DNA of 64,000 nucleotides from positions 112,925,289-112,989,288 of the forward strand of contig CM037877.1 in the NCBI GenBank assembly GCA_021292165.1, in the 5' to 3' direction. Position 1 is the stretch's first letter. The number at the start of each line of letters is the position of its first letter. This stretch comes from Shinisaurus crocodilurus (lineage: Eukaryota > Chordata > Lepidosauria > Squamata > Shinisauridae). The position numbers and the translations under genes are program-made. This document shows, piece after piece, positions 26,336 to 37,912 of the stretch. The notes under the pieces are model-generated. The model saw only the letters and a list, made by a program, of their open reading frames with translations, ran no database searches and was not told the DNA's origin.

Positions 26336-27402
26336 GGTGTGTCAGATACCAGAATTTTCAGCTGACTCAGAAATGAGTCTCCCTTGGTTTCTCCATAATC
26401 AAGCACAGAAGCCAAGTTCCATAATTTGGGGGGGAGATGGTGACTGGCAGTGAATGGGCAAAGCTAATTAATTAGGGAAGAGTTCTTGAATTGTAAATGT
26501 GATCAGATTGCAGTGCCAATCCACACTGGGTTTGCAATCTGTGGCCTGTATTTTATCTTATAATGGTGAGATAGATCAAATCTTTTGCTTCCATTTTCCC
26601 TGAATAAACAGTTGATTCAAAGCAAGATGGGATGCTGGGCTCCAGGGCATAATATATCTGTTGCTCTTCTTCATAGCAGTTGCCAGTAAAGTTCAGGTTT
26701 ATTTCAAGACCATTGCGATAGCTTTTAAAGCTCTACAAGCTTTGGGCTTTGTATATCATAGAAACTGCTTTTGTGTGCATAATATAGATCCATTGTTAAG
26801 ATCTTTGGGATTGGTGCAATTCTGCTTTGGCTCATAGCCATACTTCCCCCCCCCCCCCCCAAAGTAGGTCCCCTGGAGTTCAGAAATGCTTTAAGGCCAT
26901 TTCCTACAAAGCTTTCTCTCCCTTGTTAAAGTCCCTCTAGCATTTTCACTATTGTGCTTACTTTTTGTTTTTGTTGTTTGATGGCTCTGTGTGCTTCATA
27001 TTTTGTGTTCATTACCCTTTTGGGAAGATTTTTGTAGTGTAGTGGGGCTCTTTTTACAGAGTAGTAAAATTTCTTTACATTTCAAAAATAGTCTTGGTAA
27101 CTCTAGAAAAATTGAGTTGGGTCTTTTAATAGCTTTCATAATGCAGTGGAAGGATTATCCTTACTTTGGACACAGAAGCAAGTATAAGCTGGTTTTCTTC
27201 TGTACTTCTACTACCACACTAATGTCCAGTCATCTTGGAAATGGAGGCCTCTTAACAGAAAAGCAAAATAGGTGTCAGGGATGGGGAAGTACCTGGGATG
27301 TACAAGAGGCAGGATACCTCGTCTGTTTTATATACATGATCAGATGGATGTTCTCACAACTGAAGCCCTTCCTATCGCAGCAGTTAAAAGATGTGTTTAA
27401 GG

Positions 27403-27538
27403 CAGGGGTGGGCAACTTGTGGTCCTCCAGATGTTTTAGTCTACAACTCCTATCAGTCCTAGCCAGCATAGTCAGTGGTGGGGGATCATGGGAGTTGTAG
27501 GCTGAAATGTCAGGAGGGCCACAAGTTGCTTAACCCTG
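27403..27538. mobile_element. hAT MITE with perfect target duplication
   Basis: Ends CAGGGGTGGGCAACTTGTGG / CCACAAGTTGCTTAACCCTG. Flanks are identical: GTTTAAGG at 27395-27402 and 27539-27546. The interior contains tctacaactcctatcag and gggagttgtagg, the core shared by several MITEs here. Confidence 0.9.
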
Positions 27539-28014
27539 GTTTAAGGGCAGTCTGATTCTGCTCTTTAGTTTAGGATAGAGTTCATATTTCCCACCAACAC
27601 ATCTTTCCTTGTATTTACTGGCAAAGTGTCTCACATATCCTCCAGACTCACTGCCCTCTTTTCAAGGCTGTTTGGATTATTCGAAACAAGTTGCTGGTGA
27701 AAATTTTCCTGCATTTGCAGCAAGATTAGTGTGTGGTGCAATATGGCCTAATTGCCACTATGCCCTAAACTTCAATATACATACCTAGGAGCTGATTTAC
27801 GGATGCTGAGTGCATGAAATGCATTTAGTGTTTCACATGCTCTGGCTTGTCACTTAAAGGCTCTTAATCTGGGTGCTGGTTTCTGTGAGCACAGCATTCA
27901 CACTAGCAATCTATAGCAGGGGTCCTCAAACTTTTTAAGCGGGGGGCCAATTCATTGTCCCTCAGACTGTTGGGGGGCCGGACTATAGTTTGAAAAAAAT
28001 ATGAACGAATGGCT

Positions 28015-28054
28015 CAAGTAAAAAAAAAGGACCCGGGTCCTTTTTTTTTACTTG
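28015..28054. repeat. Perfect 40-bp palindrome
   Basis: caagt, nine A, ggaccc, then its exact complement gggtcc, nine T, acttg. Centre is CCCGGG. Lies near the left end of hAT element 2. Confidence 0.95.
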
Positions 28055-28314
28055 ATTAAATGGAAAGTTATTATAAATTAATTATAAATTAATTTGCTGT
28101 CTAAAATTGAAATACATTAAATTTTAAAAAGGCATAGAAAGGCTTGATTTGCATACTGAACATATTTATTTGTAGTGCAAAAAACCCAGGAAAAAACAAT
28201 ACAATATTTTTAAAATGAAAAACAATTTTAATCAACATAAGCTTATTAGTATTTTAATGGGAAGTATGGGGCTGCTTTTGGCTAATGAGATGGTCAATGT
28301 CTGGTTCCATATTT

Positions 28315-28420
28315 GTCACTGCTCCAGTCCCGACCCAGCCACGAAGCTCCCTGGGCGACCCCGGCCCAGTCACTGACTCTCAGTCCACCCCACCCCGCAG
28401 GGCTGTTGTGCAGCTCCTTG
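28315..28420 (+). repeat. SINE relic captured inside hAT element 2
   Basis: ccagtcccgacccagccacg and cccagtcactgactctcagt align with the middle of the ACCTCACAGGG SINE, but with many changes to C/G. It is bounded by hAT sequence on both sides. Confidence 0.6.
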
Positions 28421-28919
28421 GGGGAAGAGCTGAATCTGGGCATAACCAATAAAGCAGCATTTGTATCCCACCTTTCCATTTGAAAAGCTGAAGGCGTCTT
28501 ACAACAAAAAGTCAAAATGGCCTTGTAAAGAAATTACAGAAATGATGCCCCAAAGCTATTAGCCTGCAAATAATTTTTTTTTTTACTGCCCCGCAGAGGA
28601 ACGACGGCGCGCCCCGTCCTTTCCCTGTGGAATGCCCGGACTCCAGAGGCGGCAATGGAATGGCCCACTCTTCCCTAGGCCCTTCCTAAGGCTCCAGGCA
28701 GGGCGGGCAAGCACGGTGGGGCAACTCCCAGGCCGCAGCGGGGGCCCACCGCCAAGAGCGCCCAAGCGGGTGCAAGGGCGGCGGGTAGGGCACCTCCCGG
28801 GGGAGGCCGCCTTGCACCGGAGGGCCCACAGGACCCCGCCCGCCCGCCTGCCGCCCACCCACCTGCCCGTCTCCTTTCGCCCCTGCCTGCCCCAGCCCGC
28901 CTGCCTGTCCTACGGAGGC

Positions 28920-29215
28920 CCGCGGGGGATGCACCGGCGTGGTGCTTGGTGAGGCACGTGATCTCCTGCAGATCGAACTTGAAGCGGCGCGCGGAGGCAG
29001 CTCAGCTGCGCGCCCCCTGCAGCACCAGCGCTGCGGCCGCCACGGCCAGTCTGATGCGTGTGCACTGCCCGGCCCGGCCCGGCCCGGCCCCAACAGCCAC
29101 CGCATCCCGCCGCTGCTCCGCCGCCCGAGAGAGCGCAAGACAGAGCGGGCGGCCGCAGCGCGCCCAGGGAGCCCGCCCTGCCTTCACCGAGCCGGCCAAT
29201 AGCCGGCTCAATATA
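28920..29215 (-). pseudogene. Possible captured first-exon fragment (secreted-protein-like)
   Basis: On the minus strand, one frame reads RLAVAAAALVLQGARS (ending at 29005), hydrophobic like a signal peptide. It hits TGA at 29002-29004, then continues in frame as AASARRFKFDLQEITCLTKH. Upstream on that strand, ATTGG (inverted CCAAT) sits in a GC-rich stretch near 29190-29210. I do not recognise the gene. It may be a decayed, transduced 5' exon, or chance in CpG-rich DNA. Confidence 0.25.
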
Positions 29216-29628
29216 GAGGAGGCGTGCTCTCCCGGAGCCCTGCAGGGCGGCCGGCAGCATCACGGCCAGCATCTCCTCCGATGGAGGAGGGCCGGATGAA
29301 AGGGCCCGCTGGGCCGGGTGTGTCCCGCGGGCCGTAGTTTGAAGACCCCTGATCTATAGGATGGATTGAAGCTGTGCTGGTGTGCGAATGCTGTATGGGA
29401 TGGTGCGGGGGGGAATGCATGGATTCGGGGCCCTCTAAACAAGATGCTGAGCCATAGGCAACCTTTGCACAAGTGCTTTTCATATGCCCAACACTTCATT
29501 TAAACCTTTCTCATCAGTTAAGATTGAGGTAATGTAACTCTCCTATAATTCTATAACACTATCTGCATGTCTTGAGTTTAACCTGTTACCAATCTCTCTC
29601 AAAAGATGATAATCCCATTTTTCTAGAA

Positions 29629-29747
29629 CAGTGTTCTCCAACCTTGGGTCCCCAGATGTTTTTGGCCTACAACTCCCAGCATGCCCCAGCTGCATGCTCA
29701 GAGTTATAGGCCAAAAACATCTGGGAACCCAAGGTTGGAGAACACTG
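29629..29747. mobile_element. Palindromic MITE, CTAG-target hAT-like, copy B
   Basis: Ends CAGTGTTCTCC / GGAGAACACTG as in copy A. Duplication TTCTAGAA / TTCTGGAA with one mismatch. Arms slightly diverged (gagttatagg against cctacaactc). Confidence 0.88.
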
Positions 29748-30460
29748 TTCTGGAATAAAGAGTCTAAATTCTCTCATTAAAGTTGTCTGCCCTCTAGCTT
29801 TCAGGCAAAGTAGGATGTGTTGACCATCTTAAGATGCAAAATTGTTGTGATCATCTTCCATCATGCCGGAGTTGCACGTGGGCTTGTTTCTTCTCTCCAT
29901 CTAAAATGTAACGGGTGTAGGGTGAGGTCAACAGCCAAATTGAGTTCAGTGACTTGCCTAGTATGACATGGGGAAGTCTGTGGAGAAGTCAGGCATGGAC
30001 TCCATGCTTCTCCCCTCTCATTCATCTGTCCAATTTGCAGGCTTAGCAGCAAACGAGGCTGGACTTGAACATACAACTTCATTAACTAGACAGCTCTGAT
30101 TCATTCCCTTGGTACCATCTGTTCACTAAATGAAGCAGGGGAGTAGGTGAAAGAAATAGCACATGATTATGTAATAATGAGTGTGTTTGAATGAATGATG
30201 CTTAGATTGGTCACTTGTGGTTGTCTGTTCAGTCTTAAAACCTTTTAATTTTTAAAAAATATTTAACTGGTGTATTACATTAACCACAGTGTAAACTAAG
30301 CTGTCCAAGATGCATACTGGAGAACTGATTTTCTTCTAGACCTACTACTGCTTAAGTCATAGTGATTATTTGCAAATAACCCCATTGAGCTATGTTGTGT
30401 AATATGTTTTTTTTTTAAAGTGTAGACAGAAAATGGGTATAACAACTTCATCCTCATCAT

Positions 30461-30476
30461 GTGTGTGTGTGTGTGT
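30461..30476. repeat. (GT)n microsatellite
   Basis: Eight GT units. Confidence 0.95.
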
Positions 30477-30631
30477 ACAGAGAAAGAAAGAACAATGCAC
30501 GTATAAGGAGCTGCAATTGGTTTTAGTCTTTTCTCATAGGGAAGGTGTTTCAGCCCTTTATCACTTTGACTTCCATTTTCTGTAGTTTTTTCAGCTCTGT
30601 GTTGACCTCCCTCCCCATCTCCTTTAGTGTA

Positions 30632-30901
30632 CAGTAATACCTTGGATTGCAAGTAACTTGGTCTGAGAGCGTTTTGCAAGACAAGCAATTAAAAAAAATT
30701 TTTTTTTGACTTGATAAACAAGCAAGGTCTTGCAAGACAAGTAGTCACGTAGGGATGTAACCGCTCGCCTCGAGCGGGCGTAGCGGGCTGAAATCGGCCC
30801 CGCTCACACCCGCCAGAGACTCGCTTTGATATAAGAGTGTTTTGGATTACAAGCACGTTTCTGGAACGAATTAGGTATGCTTGCAATCCAAGGTATTACT
30901 G
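30632..30901. mobile_element. pogo/Tigger-like MITE, copy 1 (with GC-rich insert)
   Basis: Ends CAGTAATACCTTGGATTGCA / GCAATCCAAGGTATTACTG, flanked by TA on both sides (30630-30631, 30902-30903). The interior has gtcttgcaagacaagtag, then a CpG-rich piece, tagggatgtaaccgctcgcc to cgccagagactcgc, then gatataagagtgttttggat. Confidence 0.87.
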
Positions 30902-31542
30902 TAGATCCTTTCACTTGTTTACACAACTAACCAGGGCTTCTAGCTGCATACGCTCAACAGGGAACTATAGCCAGTCCAGGCTCTTTGATGAGCATATCTA
31001 TGTGGTACATGTGTTTTGAATTATTCTCTCACACTACATTTTTAGATGTACACTTAAGTGTACAACTACAACATGGTAGTGTGTGAGATGTACAAGTAGG
31101 TTCATATGGGAGCAGATCAGCAATGCCTTTTTGTTGGGTGAGGAGATGGCTAAAGACTCCAGTAATACGGCACTCCTCTGTCCGAAGAAAATGCATCTAA
31201 AGCTACTTCAGCTCAAAGGCATGTGTTGTTAACTGGAAAATTTCAGATTAACCTTGAAGATTAATGAGATTTTTCTAATTTAAGAGGGGTAATTCATTCT
31301 AAAGGGGCAATTCACATTCTGTTGGAGGATATTCTGAAAAGTTGCTAACTATGAATATAATAGTAGTGGTTCACTGTACCTTAGGATGCAGTTAGACACA
31401 CAATTAAACAGACATTTGGATAACTTCTTATCTCTCAGGGTGGTAATCTTTTCTGGTCATTAATGCAATAAAAATTGTTTATGCTTTTTCATCTTCTGGC
31501 TGGAAAATAGATGGGAAAAACTGTTATAAATGAGGAGTCCAA

Positions 31543-31567
31543 TGTGTGTGTGTGTGTGTGTGTGTGT
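31543..31567. repeat. (TG)n microsatellite
   Basis: About 12 TG units. Confidence 0.96.
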
Positions 31568-32254
31568 ATCTGTAGCAGTGGAATAGGTTTGGACCTTGTG
31601 AAATTTGGTGCAAAAGGCTAGTAGATGTATTGGGCCTGGAGCTAGTGGCAAAGTGCATGCAGCCAGAAAACAGCTGGGGAGGGAGTCTGCAAGTTGGAAG
31701 AAACAATCTTGGGGCACCAGAAACTAGTGATCAGCCCTGACTGGAGACCTCCCACTCATTATTGGCAGTGTAAGGCCAAGGGGTCTAAGTCTGTGTAAGG
31801 CAGGTAATTACACTGTTATGTCCATTAAATTGGGATGAACTGGGTCATATGGATCCTGGGATGAATTGGATTACATGGATCTTGCAAGAAGTTCATCTAG
31901 TGACCTATTTTAAGCAGCAGAATAGTTGGCCTTTTGATAGTATGATGACTAGCTCCGCTTGATTTTATGGTGATAGAAGTTCAATAGATATTTTTTTAAA
32001 GGCTTCTCAGTCCTGTCACCCTGTGGTGGCAGGGAAGAATGACACCTGAACTTGGTTTCAGTTAGTGTACCTGTATTTGCTTCATATGTCTAACTTTTCT
32101 TCTTTTGGCTTTGGCAGGTATTTGTATTTATCATTTAAACGTTGCCCCCACCTCACAGACACATTGATATATTTACCTAAATTGTTGAATTCACTGAGAT
32201 TTGCTCCAGCAGATGTAGTTAATTTTCAGGTGGTTTATTTTTCTGTCTTTTCAG

Positions 32255-32297
32255 GTCTCTGGATGGCAGACTCTGAAAAGAAATGCAGTTTTAAGAG
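32255..32297 (+). other. Candidate 5' non-coding exon of PCGF3
   Basis: A strong acceptor (tttttctgtcttttcag) precedes 43 nt that end AAGAG before donor gtatgc. Splicing this to the exon at 42776 would give a 5' UTR with an ATG at 32263. The resulting 16-codon upstream ORF (MADSEKKCSFKRHQRC) would end with TGA at 42789-42791, overlapping the main start by 7 nt. No other evidence supports it; chance splice-site pairs are common in introns. Confidence 0.3.
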
Positions 32298-35200
32298 GTA
32301 TGCTTCATAGCAAAATAATACTGTCTGTTGACCATATGTGCTACCAGGTTTGGGAAGAGAGCCCTTTACTGATGGAATTCTACATCTTGCTTCAAATAGA
32401 TGAAACAGAGTTTGGAAACATAAAGGTGTTTTTGTTTTGTTTTGTTTTTTTAAATACAACTTAATTAAAATGAGTACTTTTGGAGATCTAGTCAGTTTTA
32501 AATGAATGTTTCTCATTGAAGGATGCTTAGTTTTGTTATACACAAAAACATTGCTGTAAACCCACCAGATATAACTAGTTTTGACATCAATATCAGGTTC
32601 ATAATAGGGCCACTATAAGCTAGTTTTATGTTAAGCTTCAAATGTTATGGCATGAAAGTTGTGTAGAAACTCAAAGAGGAGCAGGTCACTGTTCTGAGAT
32701 TTTCATGTGTAGAAACTCTTCTGCTTCAACTGGGATATCTTGGTGCTCTTTCATATACTGAATGTCATTGGGATTCCGAAAACTATTTAAATTACACCAC
32801 AGTAAAACCCTTGAACTTTTCCACCTAACTCAGCCTTCTAGTTGGAACTAGTGTTAGTGGCAGGAACTCTGTCATGTTTGGAGCCCTTCCACAAGAATTA
32901 GTATGCTGTTTAACGTTTGTGAATGCTGCATAAATGTTTTTAAGTTATCTTTTGAAGTCTAATGGGAGTAACCAAAAGTCCAAAAAGAATATAGATGGTT
33001 AGCAAGAAATAGTGGATTGATCTATATAAAAGCTACTTATTTAATTCTTAATTATTTATAATCACTTTTTCTAATACTTTCCATTTTGGGCATCATGAAC
33101 ATTAAACATGTCTGAATGGTCTGTAGTGTAAATAGCTCAGTAGGCTAGCAAGCCCGCATCCAACTCTTAAACAAACAAAAAAACACATGTGTTTTGGGGT
33201 CATTTTACTACCCCAAGCCATTTTCCAGTGTATCCTGGAGTGGTAAAATGCCCCACAATCTCAAATGTGTCTGTGTTGTCATAAGAAGTGTGTTTTACAC
33301 TCAAAATGTTAGAAATATTAGAAAAGTATCATAAACCGTCAAGGTAAAATTTTAGGCAAAACTTTATTATTACTAAGTACTAACTTTTTTTTGGTCATGG
33401 GGATGTTTGTCTAATCTCATAAAAAATCTGTCTCTGGTGAGGTAAATGTTTCCCTAATGAAATCCATGGCTTGTGCCAGCCTGCTGACACCCAGGGTACT
33501 TAAGCCTGCTTCCATAGACCAGTTTTCTTTGGAAAAACCCATGGGATATTTTTACACCCCACTATGTTGCTTGCGTGTGGGGCATAAAGACACCCCAATG
33601 ACAAAATCAATAAGTTATTGGGATATTTCATGCCCCAGATGTGTTTCCGTGTAAATTCTGCAATATAAAGTGCAGTTGGGGTAGGTTTGTCACCCCACTC
33701 GGTTGGACAAGGGTAATTGCCCATAGTATGCTAATTTCTCCATAATTTTGCCTTGTTTCTATTTTCCTTCTGGTTAAGTCAAGCACGTGAGGGGAACCCT
33801 AGCGGAGTTGCATTAATATTGCAACTGGTTTTCATCATGAGGTCCAATTTTGTAGCTCTATATTCCATCATCTTGTGTGCCAGAGTGCAAGATTTGTTAT
33901 GGTCATGTTCTGAAGAATCTAAATGTAGAACACCAGTCTTGGGTGGTTCAGAAGAGCAAAGTGATAATTTCACAGCAAGTGCAGACACAAGAACAGGATT
34001 GAGGAACAGGTAATCCTTGACACATTTCTACAGTGCTCCCAAAATTTCTGGTATCTGGATCATACTTTTTTTCTCTCCTGAACTAAACTTGAATTTAAAG
34101 TTAGACCAGAAAAGGTTTTTGGGTTGTGTAAAAATAAGAGTTGTCCACTCTCAGAGGAGCCTACCTTTGAATCTCTGTGTGAGTAGCTGTTCTGGGTGTG
34201 CCACCTCCTGAGGACAGGTAGTACTGCTGAAGTACCTACATCGGGAATGAATGAATGATCCAATTGCATCAAATAAATACAGAGACACAACAGAGTTGAA
34301 CACCCTCAGTGGAAGCTGATTGGAAGGAGGCAAGACCAGGGCAGTGAATCATGTACAGATGGAGTGTACAGGCAACTCCGGTGGGTAGGTGCTCAGCTTG
34401 CAAGAGATCTTTCAGCTATTTCATATTTCTTGTGGCTGTAGTTTGGGAATTACCAAATTAGCATGTGACCTGCTGGCTCCTGTTAGGCTCCTGAAGGTCA
34501 CCAATGTCAGTTTAAAAACAAAACAGCTTTTATAACAATATTTTAGAAAGAATACTTTGCAATTGCACTCGTACAGACTATTGCATGTAATACAAATTCA
34601 TAGATACTTTCCACAATACAATCTAGGGCTGCAAAAAAAAATGCCCACCCTTGCATAGAACTATGAAACAAGGAGGAAGAGTAGGTTTCTTCCAAGGAAT
34701 GAAGAAAAGCGGTGGTGGGGGGAGAATGGAAGATACTTGAATTTTGCACAGAAGTATGCAAATTAATAAAATATTGAATTCATTTACTTAGAATAAATGT
34801 TGTTTGTTTTAGTCTGAACTGATAGGAATTTTTGCCAAATGCAGATTTTAAATTATTTTTTTAAAGGTATAGTATGGCAGAAGGAGAGCGTGGAAATGAG
34901 GGATATGGTTGTAGAGCTGAGATTGCCAACTGTCCCTGGGAGAAAAGGGCCAGGAGCTAACCAAGGTAGAGCAGTGCTACTCCTAACTAAACACATTTTT
35001 ATGTGTGTATATTTAGGAACGTAAGTTGCCCTGCAAAGGGAGCTGGAAAATGGCTGTTTCAAGAAACACAAGTGCCTGAGGTGTCTCGGCGCCAGACTAG
35101 ATGTGGCAGTGGGAGAGATGCAATTGGATCTCCCAATTGTTTAATGTATCTGGATCCAGTTGTTGTCATGTGTGCCAGTTAGCCCCTTCCCCTGTGTCAT

Positions 35201-35960
35201 TTCCCCAATGAAAAGTCCCCCCCCCCAGTGCAATTTGCTCTGCAAGGGAAAGCGTACAGGTACCCACAGCTTAAGGGGGTGGGGTGATTTCATTGAGAAA
35301 ATAGCATGGAGGAAAGGGGTTTAACACCCCCCCCCCCAGCACCACAGTCCTGGTCAGATTCCCCATCCCACCCCTGCAAATGTTGTTAAACTGTAAAAAC
35401 ACACCCACCCATGCGCACGGCGGTCAAGTGACGGATCTCCTGCTGTCATGTTTAGTAAATCCTGTGACATTTGCCATATTCTGTGTGAGATTCCCCATGC
35501 ATGGAATTGAAGAAGACTACAGTCCTGCTTGTGGCATGACCTGCTACTGCTGTTGTTACTTCAAACTGCAGTCTTCCCTGAAGCACCTGCATTTTCTGTT
35601 TTCATAAATTAGGAGGATTATGTTGTGTATTTTGAGGATTAGATACACATGTTCAACTTTACTTCTAGGCATCTGATATGTCAGATCTATGCTTCACTGT
35701 TTACATACCGTACGTTTTGGAAAGTATCCTCCCTTGAAGGAAGTACATCTTTGCCCAATGTATAATTAATTTATCGGATTAACTGTTACAAGAGTGGCGA
35801 TGGCTGGCTCTGTAAAGATTTGGCAGACTCTGTAGAAAGGGAGACAGGCGTGTGGGAGAGATTTCTCCTTACCTGGGGATGTGCCTTTCTCCTCTAGCTA
35901 CTTCAGGAGTACAGAAGGAGAATGATGGACAGTGGTGACTGCTGTGCTTACAGATACCCC

Positions 35961-35962
<2 letters not shown>

Positions 35963-35995
<33 letters not shown>
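35963..35995. repeat. (TG)n microsatellite
   Basis: About 16 TG units, followed by attggt triplication; 40 bp upstream of palindromic MITE copy C. Confidence 0.97.
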
Positions 35996-35997
<2 letters not shown>

Positions 35998-36036
35998 TGG
36001 TATTGGTATTGGTCTGTCAGCCTCCTTCCCCTAGCT

Positions 36037-36147
36037 CAGTGTTCTCCAACCTTGGGTCCCTAGATGTTTTTGGCCTACAACTCCCAGCATGCCCCAGCCA
36101 GAGTTGTAGGCCAAAAACATCTGGGGACCCAAGGTTGGAGAACACTG
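36037..36147. mobile_element. Palindromic MITE, CTAG-target hAT-like, copy C
   Basis: Ends CAGTGTTCTCC / GGAGAACACTG. Perfect duplication CCCTAGCT at 36029-36036 and 36148-36155. Confidence 0.93.
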
Positions 36148-36941
36148 CCCTAGCTGGATGTCAATTAGTTATCTGTGGTGTGAACTGAGGATCTGGCATA
36201 TGTGGAATTAGTTGTGCTGAATTTTCCTACAATGTTTTGTGTTGATGGATGTGCAGCTTTTTTACTGAACATAAAAAACTTTGGTATGCTTTTGTTTTTA
36301 ATAATTCCCAGAGTAATTCGTAGAAAGCCTTTTTTGGGGGGTGGCAGAGGGAAGTGTTAATCATTTGAATTTTTTTTATAATTAGCATTTTTCACTCAAG
36401 AAATTTGGTTCGAGTTTTGCTTCTGCTTGCTGCTTTTGTATAATTATGTACATCTTCAGCAGGAAAGAAAGAATATGATCAATGAAGAATTATCTTTAAA
36501 ATTAATTATACTTTTTTACATACCCAGATCTGAGGGCAAAAATACATTGACTATCTTACTGCAATCAAATTATGAAATATGTTCCAAAATAAAAATTAAT
36601 TGCAGTGTTTTCTGAGCCAAAGAGTCTCAGCAGTTCTTACTGAAAAGCATCTTAATTTTTTGACACCTGCCATGTAGGAGCCCATTGCAACAGATGGTAA
36701 AAAAGTATTCCCTCCTGTTTTAATTATTTAATACTGTGTTCTTCTTCCGCCAGTGCAAATTTTCCCAGTGAGAGAATGTGAGCAGGTGTTTTTATCCCAC
36801 TTCCGGTTGACATCATAAGTTTTAGTATGAACTTCACTTGCTTTCATGAAATTTGAGTTTGAGTGGGTTGGATCCAGAGTTTTCTTCCATCCATCATAGC
36901 ATCCCCTCAGTGGAACTCCACTCAGAACGCATCCACTAGCG

Positions 36942-37076
36942 CAGTGTTCTCCAACCTTGGATCCCCAGATGTTTTTGGCCTATAACTCCCAGCATGCCCC
37001 AGCCAGCTACGCTGGCTGGGGCATGCTGGGAGTTGTAGGCCAAAAACATCTGGGGACCCAAAGCTGGAGAACACTG
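36942..37076. mobile_element. Palindromic MITE, CTAG-target hAT-like, copy D (long arms)
   Basis: Ends CAGTGTTCTCC / GGAGAACACTG. Perfect duplication CACTAGCG at 36934-36941 and 37077-37084. The centre adds ccagctacgctgg, so this copy keeps a longer palindrome than A or C. Confidence 0.93.
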
Positions 37077-37830
37077 CACTAGCGGAAAGGAGTGGAGGTG
37101 ATGCTCTTCAATTTCCTTCTCCCCCTGCACTTCTAGTGCCACATCTCACATTGTTCTGTAGTTTCCCTACCCTCCAGAACAGAGATGGGCAGCATAAGGG
37201 GCTGCGGGGGGAGGGGCAATAGATGGCAATCGCCTCCTCTCATGTTCCACCTTCAGGATTCCTCTACTAGATTGGAAGCCTTCTGTGGATGGAAGGAGCC
37301 CTTCCGTTTGCAGGAAGCAAAGTCTGAATCCAGCCCTGTATTTATAAGAGCCAAAGTTGGTCATCAAATTTGGTTACCTTCATATTGTTCTTGAGAGACT
37401 CCCCAGTTTGATTTGTCTGATTTCCCCTGCTCCAAATCTAGGATTCTCGGGTTGTCAGTCAGCCTCCCAAGATTTTTCCTTTATGAAAGTACATGCTAAG
37501 ACTTTAGATGTCATATAGTTAGAAACTTGTTTAATTTATATTCAAAGGTCTGAGCTCAGAGAGTGAAGATGAGTAACAATTTCTTACAGACTGATCTCTC
37601 ACATGATATGAACACCAAAATTTTTCCAAGTTACACAACCTTTTGATTCATAGGTAATAAAACATGTAACATCTGTTCACTTGAGGCAAACTTTCAACAA
37701 TTCCTTACAGACCCAATGTCTCCAAAATCCTAGATTCTGAATTCCTATCAAGCTGTTTTTTTTACTGACGGAAGTCAGCTGTATGTTTTGTCAATCTAAG
37801 GTCTTCTCAGCAATAGATGAACTCTTGCAG

Positions 37831-37912
37831 TGCAATCCTATATGTCTACTCAGAAGTAAGCCCCATTGAGCTCAATGACACTTACTCCCAGGTAAGCATG
37901 TACAGGATTGCA
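37831..37912. mobile_element. Short MITE, TGCARYCCTATG family, copy 2
   Basis: Inverted ends TGCAATCCT / AGGATTGCA; interior tctactcagaagtaagcccc and cttactcccaggtaagca. A partial relative lies at about 13613-13690 (gtgcagtcctatgtatgtct). Confidence 0.7.

Larger units (their letters stand above)
17353..27402. other. No gene seen; scattered repeat relics
   Basis: Besides the listed SINEs, LINE relics, hAT-like element and microsatellite, nothing exon-like was found. The 169-codon frame near 27 kb runs into a hAT MITE and has no protein-like character. Confidence 0.55.
27917..29351. mobile_element. Non-autonomous hAT element 2 with CpG-rich cargo
   Basis: The ends CAGGGGTCCTCAAACT / AGTTTGAAGACCCCTG match element 1 (14785). 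The identical duplication ATCTATAG lies at 27909-27916 and 29352-29359. The outer 80-90 bp resemble element 1, but the cargo differs: a 40-bp perfect palindrome (28015-28054), a SINE relic (28315-28420), and a CpG-rich block (28590-29300) with gene-like features on the minus strand. No transposase frame is seen. Confidence 0.93.

Noticed and set aside
26991..27500. 169-codon frame as a gene
   Set aside because: No recognisable domain, atypical composition, and its end lies in the hAT MITE at 27403-27538.
28583..29299. CpG island as the PCGF3 promoter and first exon
   Set aside because: It sits within the bounds of hAT element 2, between matching inverted ends and target duplications, and its gene-like frame is on the opposite strand to PCGF3.
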